From Sphingosinithalassobacter sp. CS137 (lineage in GTDB: Bacteria; Pseudomonadota; Alphaproteobacteria; Sphingomonadales; Sphingomonadaceae), in NCBI RefSeq assembly GCF_014334115.1, contig NZ_CP060494.1, positions 992,001 to 1,056,000 of the forward strand: 64,000 bases of DNA. The letters run 5' to 3'. The translations under genes and the position numbers were made by a program. A model generated the notes under the pieces. The model was not told where the DNA came from. It saw nothing but the letters and a program-made list of their open reading frames with translations, and made no database searches. Shown here piece by piece: positions 9,880 through 21,225 of the stretch. Numbering within the stretch: the first letter of the stretch is position 1; every line of letters starts with the position of its first letter.

Positions 9880-11090
9880 TCCGCGCCTTCACGAACGGGC
9901 GGCTGATCTGTCCGCGAGACGGCGTCCGAACCGGCACGCTGATCGTCGACGGCGACACCATCTCGGCAGCGCAGGAGATCCCCGAGGGCGCCGAGGTGAT
10001 CGACCTCAAGGGCAAGCTGCTCGCGCCGGCGATCGTCGATCTCGGCGCCTTCGCGATGGACAAGGCGGCGTGCCGAGCGGGGGGGATCGTGCGGCTGGCG
10101 CTGATGCCCGATCAATCGCCGGTGCTCGACGCCCCCGGAATCGTCCAGCGGGCCAGCGCGATGGGCAAGCCCGAGTTGTGGGTCCATCCGATCGCGGCGG
10201 CGACTCGCGGGTTGGAAGGCACGGATCTGGCCGAAATGGCGATCACCGCCGAAGCCGGCGCGCGGGCGGTCGCGACCGGCCGCAGCTGGATCGCCGACAG
10301 CCGGCTGATGCGCAAAATACTGGGCTATGCGCGCGGGTGTGGCCTTACCGTGATCGCCCATGCCGAGGATGGCGGGCTGACGCGGGGCGCCGTCGCCACC
10401 GAGGGAGAGACCGCGACTCGGCTCGGGCTTCCCGCGGCGCCGGCGATGGCCGAGGCGCTGGCGATCACGCGCGACCTGATGCTGGCCGAGGAAACCGGCG
10501 CGCGCATCCACTTCCGTCAGGTCACCACCGCCGCCGGCTTTGACCTGGTTCGCGCGGCAAAGGCGCGGGGCGTCCGCGTGACGTGCGGCATCACGCCGGC
10601 GCATCTGCTGCTGTCAGACATTGCAATGACCGACTTCCGCACCTTCGCGCATCTTTCGCCGCCGCTGCGCGACGAGCAGGACCGACGCGCGGCGCTGGAC
10701 GCCGTCGTGGACGGAACGATCGATGTGCTATGTTCGGGGCATGACCCGCGCGGGCCGGAGGAAAAGCGCCTGCCCTTCGCCGATTCGGCGCCGGGCATGG
10801 CAGGCGCGGAAACTTTGCTCGCGCTGTCGCTTCAGCTGGTGCGCGACGCTATCGTCCCGTTCGAACGCCTGTTCGCGATGCTCGCAGCCAATCCGGCCGA
10901 GGTGCTGGGGCTGGAAACCGGACTGCTGGAGCCGGGAATGCCGGCCGATCTGATCGTGATCGACCCGGACTCGCCGTGGCGGATCAGTGCCGAGTCGCTG
11001 GTTGCCAAGGCGGGCAACACGCCGTTCGACGGCCTGCCGGTGCAGGGCCAGGTACTGCGCGTATTCAAGGGCGGCGCGGAAATCCTCTGA
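9876..11090 (+). CDS. Dihydroorotase-like protein lacking metal ligands (PyrX-type)
   Basis: A 404-residue amidohydrolase-fold protein related to class I dihydroorotase. Where active enzymes have an Asp-x-His-x-His metal motif, this protein reads [18 protein letters not shown]: both histidines are gone and the segment is shortened. HAEDGGL and [15 protein letters not shown] near the C-terminus remain recognisable. In other bacteria an inactive homologue (PyrX) is needed to assemble PyrB into an active dodecamer, and I infer that role here. An active dihydroorotase would have to be elsewhere in the genome. Coupled to pyrB by a four-base overlap. Confidence 0.88.
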   Translation: MIRAFTNGRLICPRDGVRTGTLIVDGDTISAAQEIPEGAEVIDLKGKLLAPAIVDLGAFAMDKAACRAGGIVRLALMPDQSPVLDAPGIVQRASAMGKPELWVHPIAAATRGLEGTDLAEMAITAEAGARAVATGRSWIADSRLMRKILGYARGCGLTVIAHAEDGGLTRGAVATEGETATRLGLPAAPAMAEALAITRDLMLAEETGARIHFRQVTTAAGFDLVRAAKARGVRVTCGITPAHLLLSDIAMTDFRTFAHLSPPLRDEQDRRAALDAVVDGTIDVLCSGHDPRGPEEKRLPFADSAPGMAGAETLLALSLQLVRDAIVPFERLFAMLAANPAEVLGLETGLLEPGMPADLIVIDPDSPWRISAESLVAKAGNTPFDGLPVQGQVLRVFKGGAEIL

Positions 11091-11109
11091 ACGCCGCCCT
11101 GCGCTTTAC

Positions 11110-12462
11110 TCAGCGCGAAGCGACCTGCGTATCGCTGCGCACCCAGCTCGCCACCTGGTCACCGGCATGGGCGCGAACGAAGCACGCGCCGCCCGACGAC
11201 TTGATCTGGCGGCACATCGCCTCGGCTTCGGCGCGCGCGAAGCCGCCGACCGACAGCCGATAGAAGCTGCCGCGGCGATTCGAAACCTGCATTCCCGAAG
11301 GCTCCGCCCCGCCGAGCACCGAGTAGCGGCCGGAAGCCTGCCGCCAGGCAGTGCGCGCGGCGCCGGCGTTTCGGAACGCGCCAAGCTGGACGTAGTAATT
11401 GCCGCTCGCCCGCGCGGACACCGCTGCGGCAGAGGTCTGCCGAGCGGGAGCGGGAGCCGAAGCCGGCTGCTGTGTGGCCGCGAGCGCGACATCGCGGCGC
11501 GGTGAGGAAGGAAGCGCCTGCACGATCTCTTCGCGCGGGCCGAACACCACGCGCTGGCCGCCGCTGCTTGGATGCGACGCCAGCACCTGCTCGTCGCGGC
11601 CAAGAATCTCCGGCGATACGCCGAGATCCTGGGCGATCTCGACCGCCTGCTCGGGAACCCGCGGCATATAGGCATCGATCGGATCGACCGTCTGCGACAC
11701 CGCCGCCACTTGAGTCATGCTCTGCGCAAGCGCAAGCTGCTGCGGCTGACCGGCATCCTCGATGGCGCGGACGCCGAGCAGCGTCGCGACCTGATCATAG
11801 GCGTTGGTCGGGCGCGCGAAGCTGGCCCAGTCCATGATTCGCTGGTCGAGCTGGTCGGGCGGCACATCCACCGCCGCGATTGCCTTTGCTTCCTGCCAGC
11901 GGCCGGCGAGCGCCAGGCTGAGTGCGAGATTCTGGCGCGTCTTGGCATCGGCCTCCGGGCCGCGGGCGGCAGGAGTGAGGATCTCGACCGCAGTGACCGG
12001 ATCTCCGGCAAGCGCGAAGGCAAGCCCGCGATCGCCGTCGGGGATCGTCGCCGAATGCGCCTCGAGCGTCGTCCGCGCCTCCGCCCACTGGCCCTGCGCG
12101 ATCTCGGCGAGCGCGAGGTTCAGCGCGACGCGGCCGTTCGCCGGATCGAGCGAAAGCGCATCGGTGAGTGCCTGTCCGGCCGACACGAAGCGGCCGGCCA
12201 TCAGATAGGACTGGCCGAGCAGCGCGCGATATTCGGGGTTGCGCGGATCATATTGAACCGCAGCCTCGGCGTGGCGGACCGCGCGATCGGCCTTGCCGTC
12301 GGCGAGGTCCTCGCGCGCCTCGCGCGCTTCGCCGGCGGCGCGGCGCGCGTCTGCGGTCTGCGAAGGCGTGGCGGCGGTGGCGAGCATGGCGCTGCCCGAA
12401 ATCACTGCGCTTCCCAGTGCGAGGGCCGAAAGCCCGTACAGAATGCTGCGGCTTTTCATCAT
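11110..12462 (-). CDS. TPR- and SPOR-domain secreted protein
   Basis: A 450-residue protein with a signal peptide (about residues 1-30), tetratricopeptide-like repeats (about 40-200, e.g. AVQYDPRNPEYRALLGQSYLMAGRF), a low-complexity linker rich in Ala/Pro/Ser (about 325-350), and a C-terminal SPOR domain starting at YYVQLGAF. SPOR domains bind denuded peptidoglycan at division sites. It lies 11 bases after the ribbon-helix-helix-like gene and 3' of a ParA gene, so the three form one operon. A second SPOR protein lies across the divergent promoter region. Confidence 0.85.
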   Translation of the reverse strand: MMKSRSILYGLSALALGSAVISGSAMLATAATPSQTADARRAAGEAREAREDLADGKADRAVRHAEAAVQYDPRNPEYRALLGQSYLMAGRFVSAGQALTDALSLDPANGRVALNLALAEIAQGQWAEARTTLEAHSATIPDGDRGLAFALAGDPVTAVEILTPAARGPEADAKTRQNLALSLALAGRWQEAKAIAAVDVPPDQLDQRIMDWASFARPTNAYDQVATLLGVRAIEDAGQPQQLALAQSMTQVAAVSQTVDPIDAYMPRVPEQAVEIAQDLGVSPEILGRDEQVLASHPSSGGQRVVFGPREEIVQALPSSPRRDVALAATQQPASAPAPARQTSAAAVSARASGNYYVQLGAFRNAGAARTAWRQASGRYSVLGGAEPSGMQVSNRRGSFYRLSVGGFARAEAEAMCRQIKSSGGACFVRAHAGDQVASWVRSDTQVASR

Positions 12463-12473
12463 CGTTCCTTTCG

Positions 12474-12989
12474 TCAGCGGCCGTCGCTCGAGCCGAGCTG
12501 GCGGACCAGCTCCTCGACGCCGGGCTGCGTCTCGAGGAAGGCGTCGAGCGCCTCGGTAACCAGTTGCTGCGCCGAACGGTTGGAGACCGCCGATGCGAGG
12601 CGCAGTCGCAGGTGGCGGTCGGAATCGAGGCGCAAGGTGAAGGCGGTACGGCTCTTCTTGCGGCGCACCTCACGCTGGACGCGCGCGAGCGTGCCCGGTG
12701 TCAGCCGGGCCGAATCCGGTGCGGCCGTGGGTTCGGGTGCGGACGGAGAAATCGCCAGTTCGCGGTCGAGCGCCTCGCGCTGGCGCAGCACCGGCGGCTT
12801 CTGTGATGCCACAGGCTCCGGCGCAGGCTCCGGTACAGTATCCTCGCCCATGTCGTTCCAGCCGAGATCCTCGGCAGCGTTGGGGCCGAGCCCGACAAAG
12901 CCTTGCGGACGCATCGCCGGGCGCGCCTGTCCCTTCCGGGCAAGCAATCCCGACGAGAGCGACGCCGCCGACTTGGGAGTGCCGAACAT
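12474..12989 (-). CDS. Ribbon-helix-helix-like protein, partner of ParA
   Basis: A 171-residue protein. The N-terminal two thirds look disordered and rich in Pro, Glu and Ala. The C-terminal section (about residues 112-160) reads as one strand and two helices, RTAFTLRLDSDRHLRLRLAS then SAQQLVTEALDAFLE, which is the pattern of a CopG/ribbon-helix-helix fold. No ParB domain is present. The ATG at 12987-12989 was chosen over much longer upstream extension because upstream codons overlap the parA gene. The gene begins 11 bases after parA ends. I infer an adaptor or DNA-binding partner for that ATPase. Confidence 0.72.
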   Translation of the reverse strand: MFGTPKSAASLSSGLLARKGQARPAMRPQGFVGLGPNAAEDLGWNDMGEDTVPEPAPEPVASQKPPVLRQREALDRELAISPSAPEPTAAPDSARLTPGTLARVQREVRRKKSRTAFTLRLDSDRHLRLRLASAVSNRSAQQLVTEALDAFLETQPGVEELVRQLGSSDGR

Positions 12990-13000
12990 CGCCACCGCCC

Positions 13001-13714
13001 TCAGCTCACCACACGGCGGCCAAAGCCGCCCGCAGGTCGGGCAGCCGCGAAACCAGGCGCCGCAGCCGGCGCATTGAAGACGGTGCGCCGGAAATTCTTC
13101 TCGAGCCGATCGGAGACATAGGTCCACAGCGCCTCGACCTCGCGCGACGACTTGCTGTTGGAATCGATCTCCATGACCGTGCGGCCGTCGATCATCGACG
13201 AAGCGAAATCGGTGCGATGATGGATCGTCACCGGCGCGACCGTGCCGTGCTGCGACAGCGCGACGGCCGCTTCCGACGTGATCCGCGCCTTGGGGGTGGC
13301 GGCGTTGACGACGAACACGAGCGGCTTGCCCGCGCGATCGCACAGATCGACGGTCGCGCCGACGGCACGCAGATCGTGCGGGCTGGGCCGGGTGGGGATC
13401 ACGATCAGCTCGGCGACGGCGATCACGCTCTGGATCGCCATGGTGATGGCGGGCGGCGTATCGATCACCGCCAGCTTGAAGCCCTGCTGCCGCAACACTT
13501 CGAGGTCCGACGCAAGCCGTGCCACGGTCGTCTGGGCAAAGGCGGGAAACTCGGTTTCGCGCTCGTTCCACCAGTCGGAAAGCGAGCCCTGCGGATCGAT
13601 GTCGATCAGCACCACCGGGCCGCACCCCGCCCGCTGCGCCTGCACCGCCAGGTGCCCGCTGAGCGTGGTCTTGCCGGACCCGCCCTTCTGCGATGCCATC
13701 GCCAGAACGCGCAT
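13001..13714 (-). CDS. ParA/MinD-like ATPase, orphan
   Basis: A 237-residue deviant-Walker ATPase. Walker A is SQKGGSGKTT (residues 8-17) with the signature first lysine; Walker A' is LIDIDPQGS and Walker B is LAVIDTPPA. Such ATPases position DNA or protein clusters through nucleoid gradients. There is no parB or parS-like array nearby, and the chromosomal parAB is normally beside gidB, so this is a separate system. Start ATG 13712-13714 follows a GAGGGG site and yields the normal short N-terminus MRVLAMASQKGG; upstream codons are less plausible. Confidence 0.88.
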   Translation of the reverse strand: MRVLAMASQKGGSGKTTLSGHLAVQAQRAGCGPVVLIDIDPQGSLSDWWNERETEFPAFAQTTVARLASDLEVLRQQGFKLAVIDTPPAITMAIQSVIAVAELIVIPTRPSPHDLRAVGATVDLCDRAGKPLVFVVNAATPKARITSEAAVALSQHGTVAPVTIHHRTDFASSMIDGRTVMEIDSNSKSSREVEALWTYVSDRLEKNFRRTVFNAPAAAPGFAAARPAGGFGRRVVS

Positions 13715-13879
13715 GAACCCCTCGAAATCCCCGTAATCCAGCCTGCCGATTGCCACGGCGAGGGATAAGAACGGGTTAACAGGGCCGTGCCGGGACACTT
13801 CCGCGTCCAGCGACCATTAAGGAATTCTTTCACAAAGCCTGGTTAACTGCCATTATCCATAAGGCGCGAAGATACGGGA

Positions 13880-14890
13880 ATGGGAATGAAGTCAGTCTGG
13901 ATCGCCGCGGCTGCGAGCGCCGCTGCCCTGATCGCGCCTGCCGTCGCGCAGGTGGCCGAAGATCCCGTGCGCGAAGGCGTCGAAGCCTGGTCGCGCGGCG
14001 ACTATTGGGCTGCGGTGGAAAAGTGGCGGGCCCCGGCGGTGGCCGGAAATCCCGATGCGCAGTTCAATCTGGGCCAAGCCTACAAGCTCGGCCGCGGCGT
14101 CGATGCCGATCTGGCCGCGGCGGAGGATTGGTATCGCCGGGCGGCGCTGCAGGGGCACCCGCAGGCGGAGGACAATTACGGCCTCGCTCTCTTCCAGAAC
14201 GGCAAGCGCGGCGAGGCCGTGCAGTGGCTTCAGCGTTCGGCCAGCCGCGGCGAGCCACGCGCGCAGTTCGTGCTGGGCACCATGTATTTCAACGGCGACG
14301 AAGTCGAGCGCGACTGGGTGCGCGCCTATGCGCTGATCGTCCGCTCCTCGCAGGCGGGACTGCCGCAGGCGAACCAGGCACTGGCGCAGATGGACCGCTA
14401 TATCTCGCTTCAGGAGCGGCAGGAGGGTCTCGCGCTTGCCCGCCGCTACGAGGAAGAGGCCGGGCGGCCTGAGTTCCCGACCGAATTTGCCGGACCCGTA
14501 TCGCCTCCTGCGCGCGGATCGGTGCAGCCGGTGCAGGTGCCGCCCTCGTCGGCTGCGAACCGCCCCTCCTCGCCCGCTCCGGATCAGCTCGCCCAGCGGC
14601 CGGAGCCGGTGCCGATTCAGGCGCCGCCCCCGCCCGCCCCGCCGCAACCGGCGATCCGCGACGGCGGCTGGCGCATCCAGCTCGGCGCGTTCAGCCAGCC
14701 GGGGAATGCCCGCGCGATGTGGAGCAATGTCTCCGGCCTCTCGGCGCTTTCCGGCCGTCAGCCCTATTATGTCCGCTCGGGCAGGCTGACGAAGCTGCTC
14801 ATCGGACCCTATGCCAGCCGCGCCGATGCGAACCGCGGCTGCGCGGCGATGCGCAGCGCCGGCCGCGACTGTCTGGTGGTGGCGCCCTGA
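13880..14890 (+). CDS. Sel1-repeat and SPOR-domain secreted protein
   Basis: A 336-residue protein with a signal peptide (about residues 1-23), Sel1/TPR-type repeats (about 45-165; AQFNLGQAYKLGRGVDADLA and AQFVLGTMYFNGDEVERD), a Pro/Ser-rich linker (about 200-255), and a C-terminal SPOR domain beginning WRIQLGAFSQPGNAR. It is divergent from the ParA operon across 165 bases. Architecture matches envelope proteins that bind peptidoglycan at the septum. Two ATGs lie six bases apart (13880 and 13886); either may be used. Confidence 0.85.
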   Translation: MGMKSVWIAAAASAAALIAPAVAQVAEDPVREGVEAWSRGDYWAAVEKWRAPAVAGNPDAQFNLGQAYKLGRGVDADLAAAEDWYRRAALQGHPQAEDNYGLALFQNGKRGEAVQWLQRSASRGEPRAQFVLGTMYFNGDEVERDWVRAYALIVRSSQAGLPQANQALAQMDRYISLQERQEGLALARRYEEEAGRPEFPTEFAGPVSPPARGSVQPVQVPPSSAANRPSSPAPDQLAQRPEPVPIQAPPPPAPPQPAIRDGGWRIQLGAFSQPGNARAMWSNVSGLSALSGRQPYYVRSGRLTKLLIGPYASRADANRGCAAMRSAGRDCLVVAP

Positions 14891-14908
14891 CGGCGGCCGA
14901 GGTCTGAG

Positions 14909-15787
14909 TCAGTCGACCCAATCGGCGCGCGCAATTCCCTGCGCATAGAGGAGCGCCGTCAGATCGGCGTGGTCGATCCGCGCACCCGCCGCCGCCGCGA
15001 CGACCGGCTTCGCCCGATAGGCGACGCCCAGCCCCGCCTCACGGATCATCGACAGGTCGTTGGCGCCGTCGCCGACCGCCAGCGTCGCCTCGACGGGCAA
15101 CGCGCATTCGGCGCGTGCCTCCAGCAGGGTGCGCTGCTTGGTGCCGCTGTCGACGATCGGCTTGGCCACGGTGCCTGTCAGCCGCGCCTCGGCAATCTCC
15201 AGACGATTGGCAATGACTCGCTCGAAGCCCAGCGCCGCGCCGACCGGTTCGGCAAAGCGCGTGAAGCCGCCCGAAACGAGAATGGTCAGCGCGCCGCGCG
15301 CGCGCATCGTCTTCACCAGCGTCTCGGCGCCAGGCGAGTGCTTCACCCGCTCGGCGAGGCAGCGGTCGATCGCCGATTCCTCGAGATTCTCGAGCAGTGC
15401 CACGCGCGCATCGAGCGCTTCGGCGAAGTCGAGCTCGCCGCGCATCGCGCGCTCGGTGACTTCGGCGATCTGCGGCTTGATGCCGGCATAATCCGCCAGC
15501 TCGTCGATGCACTCGACCGTGATCATCGTCGAATCCATGTCGGCGACCAGCAGCTTCTTCTCGCGGTGCGCGGCCGGCTGGACGACCGCGTCGGTGCCTG
15601 CGATCACGCCTTCGAGCGCAGCCCGCGCCGCCGCGGGGTCCGCGGCGAACGCCAGGTCAGCCGCCTTCTCCGCCTCCAGCCAGACCGTCTCGCGGGGGTC
15701 GCAGCCCGCGACCGCCAGACGGTCAGACGCTGCGGAAATGTCGCCTGCGTTCAGGCGATCGGCTGCTATCAGCGTGGCGATGTACAC
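14909..15787 (-). CDS. serB: Phosphoserine phosphatase
   Basis: A 292-residue HAD-superfamily enzyme for the last step of serine synthesis. Residues 1-75 form an ACT-like regulatory domain. The catalytic motif is ADMDSTMI with nucleophile D83 and acid/base D85; motif II is LVSGGFTRF; motif III with the metal-binding Asp is [11 protein letters not shown]. The gene converges with the Sel1/SPOR gene (18 bases between stops) and is divergent from miaA over 96 bases. Confidence 0.96.
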   Translation of the reverse strand: MYIATLIAADRLNAGDISAASDRLAVAGCDPRETVWLEAEKAADLAFAADPAAARAALEGVIAGTDAVVQPAAHREKKLLVADMDSTMITVECIDELADYAGIKPQIAEVTERAMRGELDFAEALDARVALLENLEESAIDRCLAERVKHSPGAETLVKTMRARGALTILVSGGFTRFAEPVGAALGFERVIANRLEIAEARLTGTVAKPIVDSGTKQRTLLEARAECALPVEATLAVGDGANDLSMIREAGLGVAYRAKPVVAAAAGARIDHADLTALLYAQGIARADWVD

Positions 15788-15883
15788 TGTCGTTCGATCT
15801 CCGCTCGTGTCGCTCCGCCGCGCTCGCCCTCAGTCGCCGCGCCCTGCTGCTGCGAAGCGCCAGGCCCGCCCGGGAGGAAACTG

Positions 15884-16798
15884 ATGCAGGAAGCGAAGCC
15901 GCCCGTCGCGCTCATCGCAGGGCCGACGGCCAGCGGCAAGTCGGCGCTTGCACTCGCCCTTGCGGAAGCGCGCGACGGCACCATCATCAACGCCGATTCG
16001 GCGCAGGTCTATGCCGACCTGCGCGTGCTTTCCGCCCGCCCTTCGCCCGAGGAGGAGGCACGAGCGCCGCACCGGCTGTTCGGCCATGTCGATGGGGCGG
16101 ACTCCTGCTCCGCGCCACGCTGGGCCGCCGATGCCCGCGCGGCGATCGCAGAAGCGCATCGGGCCGGGCGGCTGCCGATCCTGGTCGGCGGAACCGGGCT
16201 CTATCTGCGCACCTTGCTCGACGGGATCGCGCCCGTGCCCGAGATCGATCCTGAGGTCCGCGCCGAGGTGCGCGCACTGCCGGTCGCGGAGGCGCATGCG
16301 GCGCTTGGCGAGAGCGATCCCGAGGCAGCGGCCCGGCTGAGGCCGAGCGATACGACCCGCGTTGCTCGCGCGCTCGAGGTCGTCCGGTCGACCGGGCGCC
16401 CGCTGGCGGCATGGCAAGCCGAGCGCACCGGCGGAATCGGCGATCGCGTCCGCCTGATGCCGCTGATCCTGCTGCCGGATCGCGACTGGCTCACTAAGCG
16501 CATCGACGCCCGGTTCGAAACGATGCTGGAGAGCGGCGCCGCCGAGGAGGTCGGCACCCTGCTCGCCCGCAGCGACATCGGCGAGAACGCTCCCGTTCGG
16601 CGCGCGATCGGCGTGCGCGAGATCGGCGACTGGCTCGCCGGACAGAGTACGCGCGAGACGGCCGTCGCCCGCGCGCAGGCCGCAAGCCGGCAATATGCCA
16701 AGCGGCAGTACACCTGGTTCCGCCGCCAACCACCGCCCGAATGGCCCCGCACCGCCGAGACAGATATGAACACAAATCTGCTACAATTTGAAATCTAA
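15884..16798 (+). CDS. miaA: tRNA dimethylallyltransferase
   Basis: A 304-residue enzyme that adds the dimethylallyl group to A37 of tRNAs reading U-initial codons. The P-loop is AGPTASGKS (residues 12-20), [11 protein letters not shown] supplies the catalytic Asp, and [13 protein letters not shown] and RRAIGVREI are family blocks. Start chosen at 15884 because a GGAGG site at 15872-15876 stands just before it; the same frame is open far upstream, antisense to serB. The last codons reach an AT-richer stretch that ends at the ilvB leader. Confidence 0.96.
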   Translation: MQEAKPPVALIAGPTASGKSALALALAEARDGTIINADSAQVYADLRVLSARPSPEEEARAPHRLFGHVDGADSCSAPRWAADARAAIAEAHRAGRLPILVGGTGLYLRTLLDGIAPVPEIDPEVRAEVRALPVAEAHAALGESDPEAAARLRPSDTTRVARALEVVRSTGRPLAAWQAERTGGIGDRVRLMPLILLPDRDWLTKRIDARFETMLESGAAEEVGTLLARSDIGENAPVRRAIGVREIGDWLAGQSTRETAVARAQAASRQYAKRQYTWFRRQPPPEWPRTAETDMNTNLLQFEI

Positions 16799-16881
16799 TT
16801 ACGCAAACCGCGCTTGACCTGTAGCTTTTGTGCGATTAGCAGCCCTGCTCCGGCAATGCTATTGCGCATGCGAAGGAGGGA

Positions 16882-18642
16882 ATGGTCGTGACCGAGAAGA
16901 GCGGAGCGGACATACTGATCGAGACGCTCGAGGCGCTCGGTGTGGATGTCGTGTTCGGCTATCCCGGCGGCGCGGTCCTGCCGATCTACGACGCGCTGTT
17001 CGAGCACCAGTCGATCCGGCACATCCTCGTTCGCCACGAACAGGCAGCGACGCACGCCGCAGAGGGCTATGCGCGCGCCACCGGCAAGCCGGGCGTGGTG
17101 CTCGTCACATCCGGGCCCGGCGCGACCAATGCCGTCACGGGCATCACCGATGCACTGATGGATTCGATTCCGATGGTGGTCATCACCGGCCAGGTGCCCA
17201 CCGGCCTGATCGGCACCGATGCGTTCCAGGAAGCGGATACGATCGGCATCACCCGCCACTGCACCAAGCATAATTATCTGGTGAAGGATCCGGCGAAGCT
17301 CGCCGCGACCGTGCGCGAGGCGTTTCACATCGCCACCAGCGGTCGCCCCGGCCCCGTCGTCGTCGACATCCCCAAGAATGTTCAGGTGGCGACCGCGCCC
17401 CATGCCGCACCCGATCCGGCGGCGCCGGTCGCACGCGCCACCTATCGCCCGCAGACCAAGCCCGACCCCGCGCTGATCGACACCGCGATCGAGATGCTCG
17501 CGGCGGCCGAGCGTCCGATCCTCTACACCGGCGGCGGGATCATCAATTCGGGTCCCGAGGCCTCGCGGCTGCTGCGCGCCTTCGCCGATGCGACCGGCGC
17601 GCCCGTCACTTCGACGCTGATGGGGCTCGGCGCCTTCCCGGCGACGTCGGAGCAGTGGCTGGGCATGCTTGGCATGCACGGCACCTACGAAGCCAATATG
17701 GCGATGAACCGGGCCGACCTGATCGTCGCGATCGGCGCGCGGTTCGACGATCGGGTGACGGGGCGGCTCGACGCATTCAGCCCGGAATCGAAGAAGATCC
17801 ACATCGATATCGACCGATCGAGCGTGAACAAGAACGTGCGCGTCGACTTGCCGATCATCGGCGACGCCGGCGTCGCGATCGCCGACCTGCTCGAACGCTG
17901 GCACGCGCGAAAGGCCGCAGCGCCCGACCTCGCCGAATGGTGGCGACGCATCCAGGGTTGGCGCGCCACCCGCTGCCTCGACTTCGACGAGCCCGAAGGC
18001 GCGATCATGCCACAGCGTGCGATCCGGGCGCTGTGGGAAGCGACGCGCGACCGCGCCCCGATCATCACCACTGAAGTCGGCCAGCACCAGATGTGGGCCG
18101 CGCAGCACTTCGGCTTCGAGGCGCCCAACAAATGGCTCACTTCGGGCGGGCTCGGCACGATGGGCTATGGCCTTCCCGCTGCGATCGGTGCGCAGCTGGG
18201 CCATCCCGATGCGCTGGTGATCGACATCGCCGGCGAGGCGAGCATTCAGATGAACATCCAGGAGCTGGCGACCGCCACGCAATATCGGCTGCCGGTGAAG
18301 ATCTTCATCCTCAACAACGAGTTCATGGGGATGGTGCGTCAGTGGCAGGAACTCACCTATTCGAGCCGCTATTCGGAAAGCTACAGCGACGCGCTGCCCG
18401 ATTTCGTGAAGCTGGCCGAGGCCTATGGCTGGAAGGGGCTGCGCATCGAGGGGCGGCAGGAACTGGAGCCGGGCATCGCCGAGATGCTGGCGCATGACGG
18501 CCCTGTGCTGGTCGATTGCCGGGTGGCGAAGCTCGCGAACTGTTTCCCGATGATCCCGTCGGGCGCGGCGCATACCGAGATGCTGCTCCAGGCTGCCGAG
18601 GTTTCGGGCACAATGGACGACGAAGCGAAGGCGCTGGTGTGA
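16882..18642 (+). CDS. ilvB: Acetolactate synthase large subunit
   Basis: A 586-residue thiamine-diphosphate enzyme, first common step of Val/Leu/Ile synthesis. The N-terminal block GYPGGAVLPIYDAL and catalytic Glu in RHEQAATHAAEGYAR are clear, as are GATNAVTGITDALMDSIP and the C-terminal TPP site GEASIQMNIQELATA...NNEFMGM. The usual GDG of the TPP motif reads GEA, a variant I recall from other alphaproteobacterial enzymes, so activity is expected. A GGAGGG site precedes the ATG. A TTGACC at 16814 in the AT-richer 83-base leader is a possible -35 element with only a poor -10 match 17 bases on. First gene of ilvB-ilvH-ilvC. Confidence 0.96.
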   Translation: MVVTEKSGADILIETLEALGVDVVFGYPGGAVLPIYDALFEHQSIRHILVRHEQAATHAAEGYARATGKPGVVLVTSGPGATNAVTGITDALMDSIPMVVITGQVPTGLIGTDAFQEADTIGITRHCTKHNYLVKDPAKLAATVREAFHIATSGRPGPVVVDIPKNVQVATAPHAAPDPAAPVARATYRPQTKPDPALIDTAIEMLAAAERPILYTGGGIINSGPEASRLLRAFADATGAPVTSTLMGLGAFPATSEQWLGMLGMHGTYEANMAMNRADLIVAIGARFDDRVTGRLDAFSPESKKIHIDIDRSSVNKNVRVDLPIIGDAGVAIADLLERWHARKAAAPDLAEWWRRIQGWRATRCLDFDEPEGAIMPQRAIRALWEATRDRAPIITTEVGQHQMWAAQHFGFEAPNKWLTSGGLGTMGYGLPAAIGAQLGHPDALVIDIAGEASIQMNIQELATATQYRLPVKIFILNNEFMGMVRQWQELTYSSRYSESYSDALPDFVKLAEAYGWKGLRIEGRQELEPGIAEMLAHDGPVLVDCRVAKLANCFPMIPSGAAHTEMLLQAAEVSGTMDDEAKALV

Positions 18643-18665
18643 TGACTGAGCGACCCTCCTTTCCC

Positions 18666-18764
18666 TTCGTCCCGAGCGCAGGCTCTGCTGAGCGAGGCCG
18701 AGGCATCGAGGGACGTGCCACCAGTGCACAGCCAGCGTGTCTCGACTTCGCTCGACATGAATGG
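18666..18764. repeat. Palindromic repeat element, copy 1 (ilvB-ilvH gap)
   Basis: Left arm TTCGTCCCGAGCG (18666-18678) with TCGAGGGACGT (18706-18716); right arm begins CGTGTCTCGACTTCGCTCG at 18736 and ends GAATGG at 18764. The arms are those of copy 2 (19315-19394) but in swapped order and with about 27 extra bases inside the left arm. Arms can pair to form a long hairpin. It resembles dispersed REP-like elements of sphingomonads. It fills most of the 138 bases between ilvB and ilvH. Confidence 0.7.
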
Positions 18765-18780
18765 ATCTTCTGAGGCCTGC

Positions 18781-20434
<1,654 letters not shown>

Positions 20435-20534
20435 CGCCGGCGTTCGCCGGAAACGCAGCGTTGCGCATCGGGGATTTGACGCCCCTGCCTCGCTTGAGGG
20501 ACAAGGCACCTCCCCAACAGGAGGAGTTTCCCCG

Positions 20535-21146
20535 ATGCGCCTCGTTTTCGCCAGTATCGCCCTGGTCGCGGCCGCGCCGCTGATCGCCGCTCCCGCCGTG
20601 CAGGACATGCCCGGCTCGCACGACGTCTCCGCTGTCGAGGGCGGCAGCTATGAAGTCGACGGCAACCACAGCTACGTCACCTGGACCGTCAATCACATGG
20701 GCTTCACGCCGCTGACCGGCCAGATCGGCGGAACCAGCGGCACGCTGATGCTCGATCCAGCCAATCCCGAAGCGGCGCAGGTCGACGTGACGTTCGATCT
20801 CACTGCGATCTCGCACCCGGTCGACGCCTTCGTGCGCCACCTCAAGAGCGACGATTTCTTCGCGGTGGAACAGCACCCCACTGCCCGCTTCGTTTCGACC
20901 GAAGTCGATGTGAACGGCACGCAGGCGACCATCACCGGCAATCTGACGATCAAGGGGATCACGCGGCCGGTCACACTGGAGGCGGAGTTCTTCGGCGCCG
21001 GAGTCAATCCGATGAGCGAGAAGCGCAACATCGGCTTCACCGGCACGACGACGATCAACCGCAGCGACTTCGGCCTCGGCTATGCCACGCCGGTCGTTTC
21101 GGACGAGGTGAAGCTCGCGATCGACGCCGCTTTCGTGAAATCCTGA
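20535..21146 (+). CDS. YceI-family periplasmic protein
   Basis: A 203-residue protein with a signal peptide (about residues 1-20) and a lipocalin-like YceI domain: SYVTWTVNHMGF, FDLTAISHPVDAFVRHLKSDDFF and NLTIKGITRPVTLEAEF are typical. YceI proteins bind polyisoprenoid or other lipids in the periplasm. An AGGAGG site lies eight bases upstream. A terminator shared with the opposing TonB receptor gene follows. Confidence 0.93.
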   Translation: MRLVFASIALVAAAPLIAAPAVQDMPGSHDVSAVEGGSYEVDGNHSYVTWTVNHMGFTPLTGQIGGTSGTLMLDPANPEAAQVDVTFDLTAISHPVDAFVRHLKSDDFFAVEQHPTARFVSTEVDVNGTQATITGNLTIKGITRPVTLEAEFFGAGVNPMSEKRNIGFTGTTTINRSDFGLGYATPVVSDEVKLAIDAAFVKS

Positions 21147-21171
21147 CCGGCGCCGTTCCGCACAAGAAAAA

Positions 21172-21197
21172 GGCCGGGAGCAGCGCTGCTCCCGGCC
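21172..21197. terminator. Bidirectional rho-independent terminator
   Basis: A perfect 13-base-pair palindrome, GGCCGGGAGCAGC followed by its complement, flanked by A-rich sequence on the left (AAGAAAAA) and T-rich on the right (ATTTCTTT). It sits between converging yceI and TonB receptor genes and should act on both. Confidence 0.9.
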
Positions 21198-21225
21198 ATT
21201 TCTTTGGCTGTCGTGCGTGCGGCGA

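Noticed and set aside
16799..16881. ilvB leader peptide for attenuation
   Set aside because: A short frame at 16830 has some Leu and Ala codons but no branched-chain run and no terminator pair.
18715..18780. Earlier starts for ilvH at 18715 or 18760
   Set aside because: These codons belong to the palindromic repeat; ATG 18781 gives the conserved ACT start.
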